DNA of 64,000 bases. Origin: Homalodisca vitripennis. Lineage: Eukaryota > Arthropoda > Insecta > Hemiptera > Cicadellidae. Below are positions 62,167 through 64,000 of the stretch, one piece after another. The stretch spans positions 1 to 64,000 of the forward strand of contig NW_025776218.1 in assembly GCF_021130785.1 (NCBI RefSeq). The letters run 5' to 3'. A program made the position numbers and the translations under genes. The notes under the pieces were generated by a model. The model searched no databases, was not told the DNA's origin, and worked only from the letters and a program-made list of their open reading frames with translations. Position 1 is the stretch's first letter, and each line of letters begins with the position of its first letter.

Positions 62167-63699
62167 TTATGATCTCAGAGAACGGTTTATATAATTCAGC
62201 ACACTGAAACCGGTACATCGCCGCTCGCACACCCACAGCAAACCATCAGGGAAGCGCGCGCCCATGGTGGCGAACGGGATGCCCGATCAAAACTAAACTA
62301 GGTAAAAAAAGAACACCGTGGTCAGCATACTCAGGTTCATTTACTAAGACACAACATAGGCCTATCCAGTCAATATAAATATATATGTATATAAACTATA
62401 AATTAAAAAAAATAAAAAGTGCCTGCAGTAGTATATACCTCAAACAATCCTTGTCAGGTGCACCTGCATACAAAAATTAGAAACGCCATAATTTGAAACA
62501 AGAAATGCCAATTCCACCCGGTATCCTTCGGCTAAGGGCGGGCTCCTAATGAAATCCAAGAAATAACTAAATAATATCTAAAACTAACTTAAAATTAAAT
62601 AACAAAATATAAACTATATAAATGGCAACAATAACAATAACAAATAAATAAAGAATATGAGCAGGGTATCACAGATGTTGACTAGAAGAAATGTCCATCA
62701 TGGTGGCCGTCCTTCAGCAGAGCGCAAAAGGGAAGGTTCTCTGCGACCACGCATGATGGAGAGATGACAGCAGAAAATCAACTCATCTCTTGGACTTCAT
62801 CAGTGAGGGGCCGTAAACTTAGCCGCACATGTCAGAAGGAAAACAGCTCAGCAAAACTAACAAAACACTTAATTAAACAAAATTTTAAACTGGAGCTACT
62901 CCTAACTTGTACACCACGGCTCGGAGTCTTGACGCCACTCTACCGGAAAGGCCAAACGCCTTCAAAAGGTCAGTGGCCTCTGTAGCCAATAAACCACACA
63001 CACATACACTATATAAAACACACATGAGCCGGGGAGATATAGGTATTGAACCGGCTCAACACCAAGGACTTAAAAATTTTGAAAAGAGTGCATCTACAAG
63101 ATTTGAGACCCGCTTAAGTGAAATTAATTCAAGAACAATTGGACAATCTTTTCTTTTAGCGTAAAAAAAATCCCCATAGTAAAATGTCATAATTGTGTAA
63201 CCATAGGCCAAGTCAAGGTTTTGTGTTTTCTTTCAGGTATTAAAAGAAAAAGGGGATTTTTTATGTCATATAAATAAATATTACATGAAGAGGAGAATTA
63301 CATGGCCTCAGGACTTTAAAAATTTAAAAATGTATTTAATAATGGTGTCTACAACCATTATACTGTCTGATATTAGTATAAAGACATTATATTATTGATT
63401 TACTAAGTGTGTCCAATTTCATGTTTCTATTTGTTTATAGTGAATGAATGAGAGAAAGACATCTATGTCAACCCCACCCCCACCCCTGTAATCCATTGTA
63501 AATAACTTGTTAGTAATAAAATAAAGCGTCTTAAATAGTTTAATAAAGTTTATGAAGGAAAGAATGAGCAATCTTCGAGTTAGATAAAAATTAAACTTTT
63601 TGAAAACGATACGGGACAAGTTCTGAAATTCCGACATAAATGGTAACAAAGAGGACTTCTGTCATGGCAAGAGAGAATGTTCTGTTTATATTGTTACGT
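62167..63699. other. No gene recognised
   Basis: Mixed sequence: a GC-richer patch (62215-62290), AT-rich DNA, and a near-repeat pair ACCACGCATGATGG / CCATCATGGTGG around 62696-62765. It could be the 3' part of the gypsy element to the left, but no LTR boundary was established. Confidence 0.3.
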
Positions 63700-63749
63700 T
63701 TTTACAAACTAAATAATTCTTATGTCTCCCCCGGCTCCCCAGTAGACGG

Positions 63750-63783
63750 CCTTATATAACCTTCTAGCATTCTTGCTAGAAGG
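63750..63783 (+). promoter_or_regulatory. TATA-like word followed by perfect hairpin
   Basis: CCTTATATAACC at about 63750 is directly followed by CCTTCTAGCA-TTCT-TGCTAGAAGG (63760-63783), a 10-bp perfect inverted repeat, and then by further CTAGAA/TTC words (63809-63821). GAA/TTC modules like these resemble heat-shock elements, but the spacing is not canonical. It may be a retroelement or MITE promoter. Sequence from 63784 to 64000 becomes GC-rich with no gene. Confidence 0.3.
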
Positions 63784-64000
63784 GTCTATACCGGTGGGCT
63801 CTGGAAGGTCTAGAAGATTCCGGAGTCAATGGGCAGTGAGTCTTTTACCAGGAAGACTGCTCTAGACTTTCTATTGTCATCAGCCTATTCAGAAGAAAGG
63901 ACTGGCCCAGCCATTTATGAGGGTGTTGATGGCTCTCGCAGAAGGATTTATGGCGGTCCCTTACGTCAACAGCCAGGCCGCCACCGCAGCCGCCGCGCGA

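Overview
This 64 kb window looks like arthropod (most likely insect, possibly hemipteran) nuclear DNA. It is AT-rich and has predicted spliceosomal introns. I found no host gene, rRNA, tRNA, operon or CRISPR array. It is a graveyard of transposable elements inserted into one another, and nearly every recognisable reading frame is a transposase, reverse transcriptase, gag or integrase with frameshifts or stops. The organism call rests only on the element mix (piggyBac, hAT, P/THAP, Harbinger, IS630-type, Jockey/CR1-like LINEs, Ty3/gypsy) and is an inference.

Layout. 0-5 kb: piggyBac remnants (- strand), one split by a hAT element with a perfect 8-bp target duplication. 5-17 kb: two inverted ~1.16 kb LTRs of one Ty3/gypsy-like family enclose a piggyBac element with a predicted intron, an orphan Tigger/pogo-like end, a transposon 'a' of a poorly described DUF7869-like family, and the retroelement body (gag, SGNH-hydrolase-like domain, protease, integrase C-terminus). 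17-21.5 kb: a second DUF7869-like gene 'b' cut off by the LTR, then a GC-rich Jockey-like LINE fragment. 21.5-28.5 kb: an IS630-type gene with a long D-to-E spacer, interrupted by DUF7869-like element 'c' and by a LINE flanked by a ~382 bp direct duplication. 28.9-31.6 kb: an almost intact piggyBac. 33.1-35.6 kb: a solo LTR of the 5-17 kb family. 36.1-45.7 kb: DUF7869-like gene 'd', split by a complete P element whose THAP exon is tandemly duplicated. 46-57.2 kb: a four-deep nest, with gene 'e' (DUF7869-like) holding Harbinger, which holds an IS630-type element, which holds piggyBac. 58.6-62.2 kb: a long-TIR MITE-like element, a CR1-like LINE fragment and a decayed gypsy integrase.

The strongest candidate for an under-described system is the DUF7869-like family. 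Five independent, divergent copies share the signature D(L/V)(Q/E)...P, SDxCxxQxxN, GH(S/T)...D...(I/L)E. Two sit between terminal inverted repeats with identical 4-bp flanks, and at least four have private arrays of subterminal repeats. This is what a DDE-type cut-and-paste transposase would look like. Other notable items are LTR 3' ends built from serial primer-binding-site-like units, an SGNH hydrolase domain inside an LTR retroelement, and insertions whose removal leaves host frames intact.
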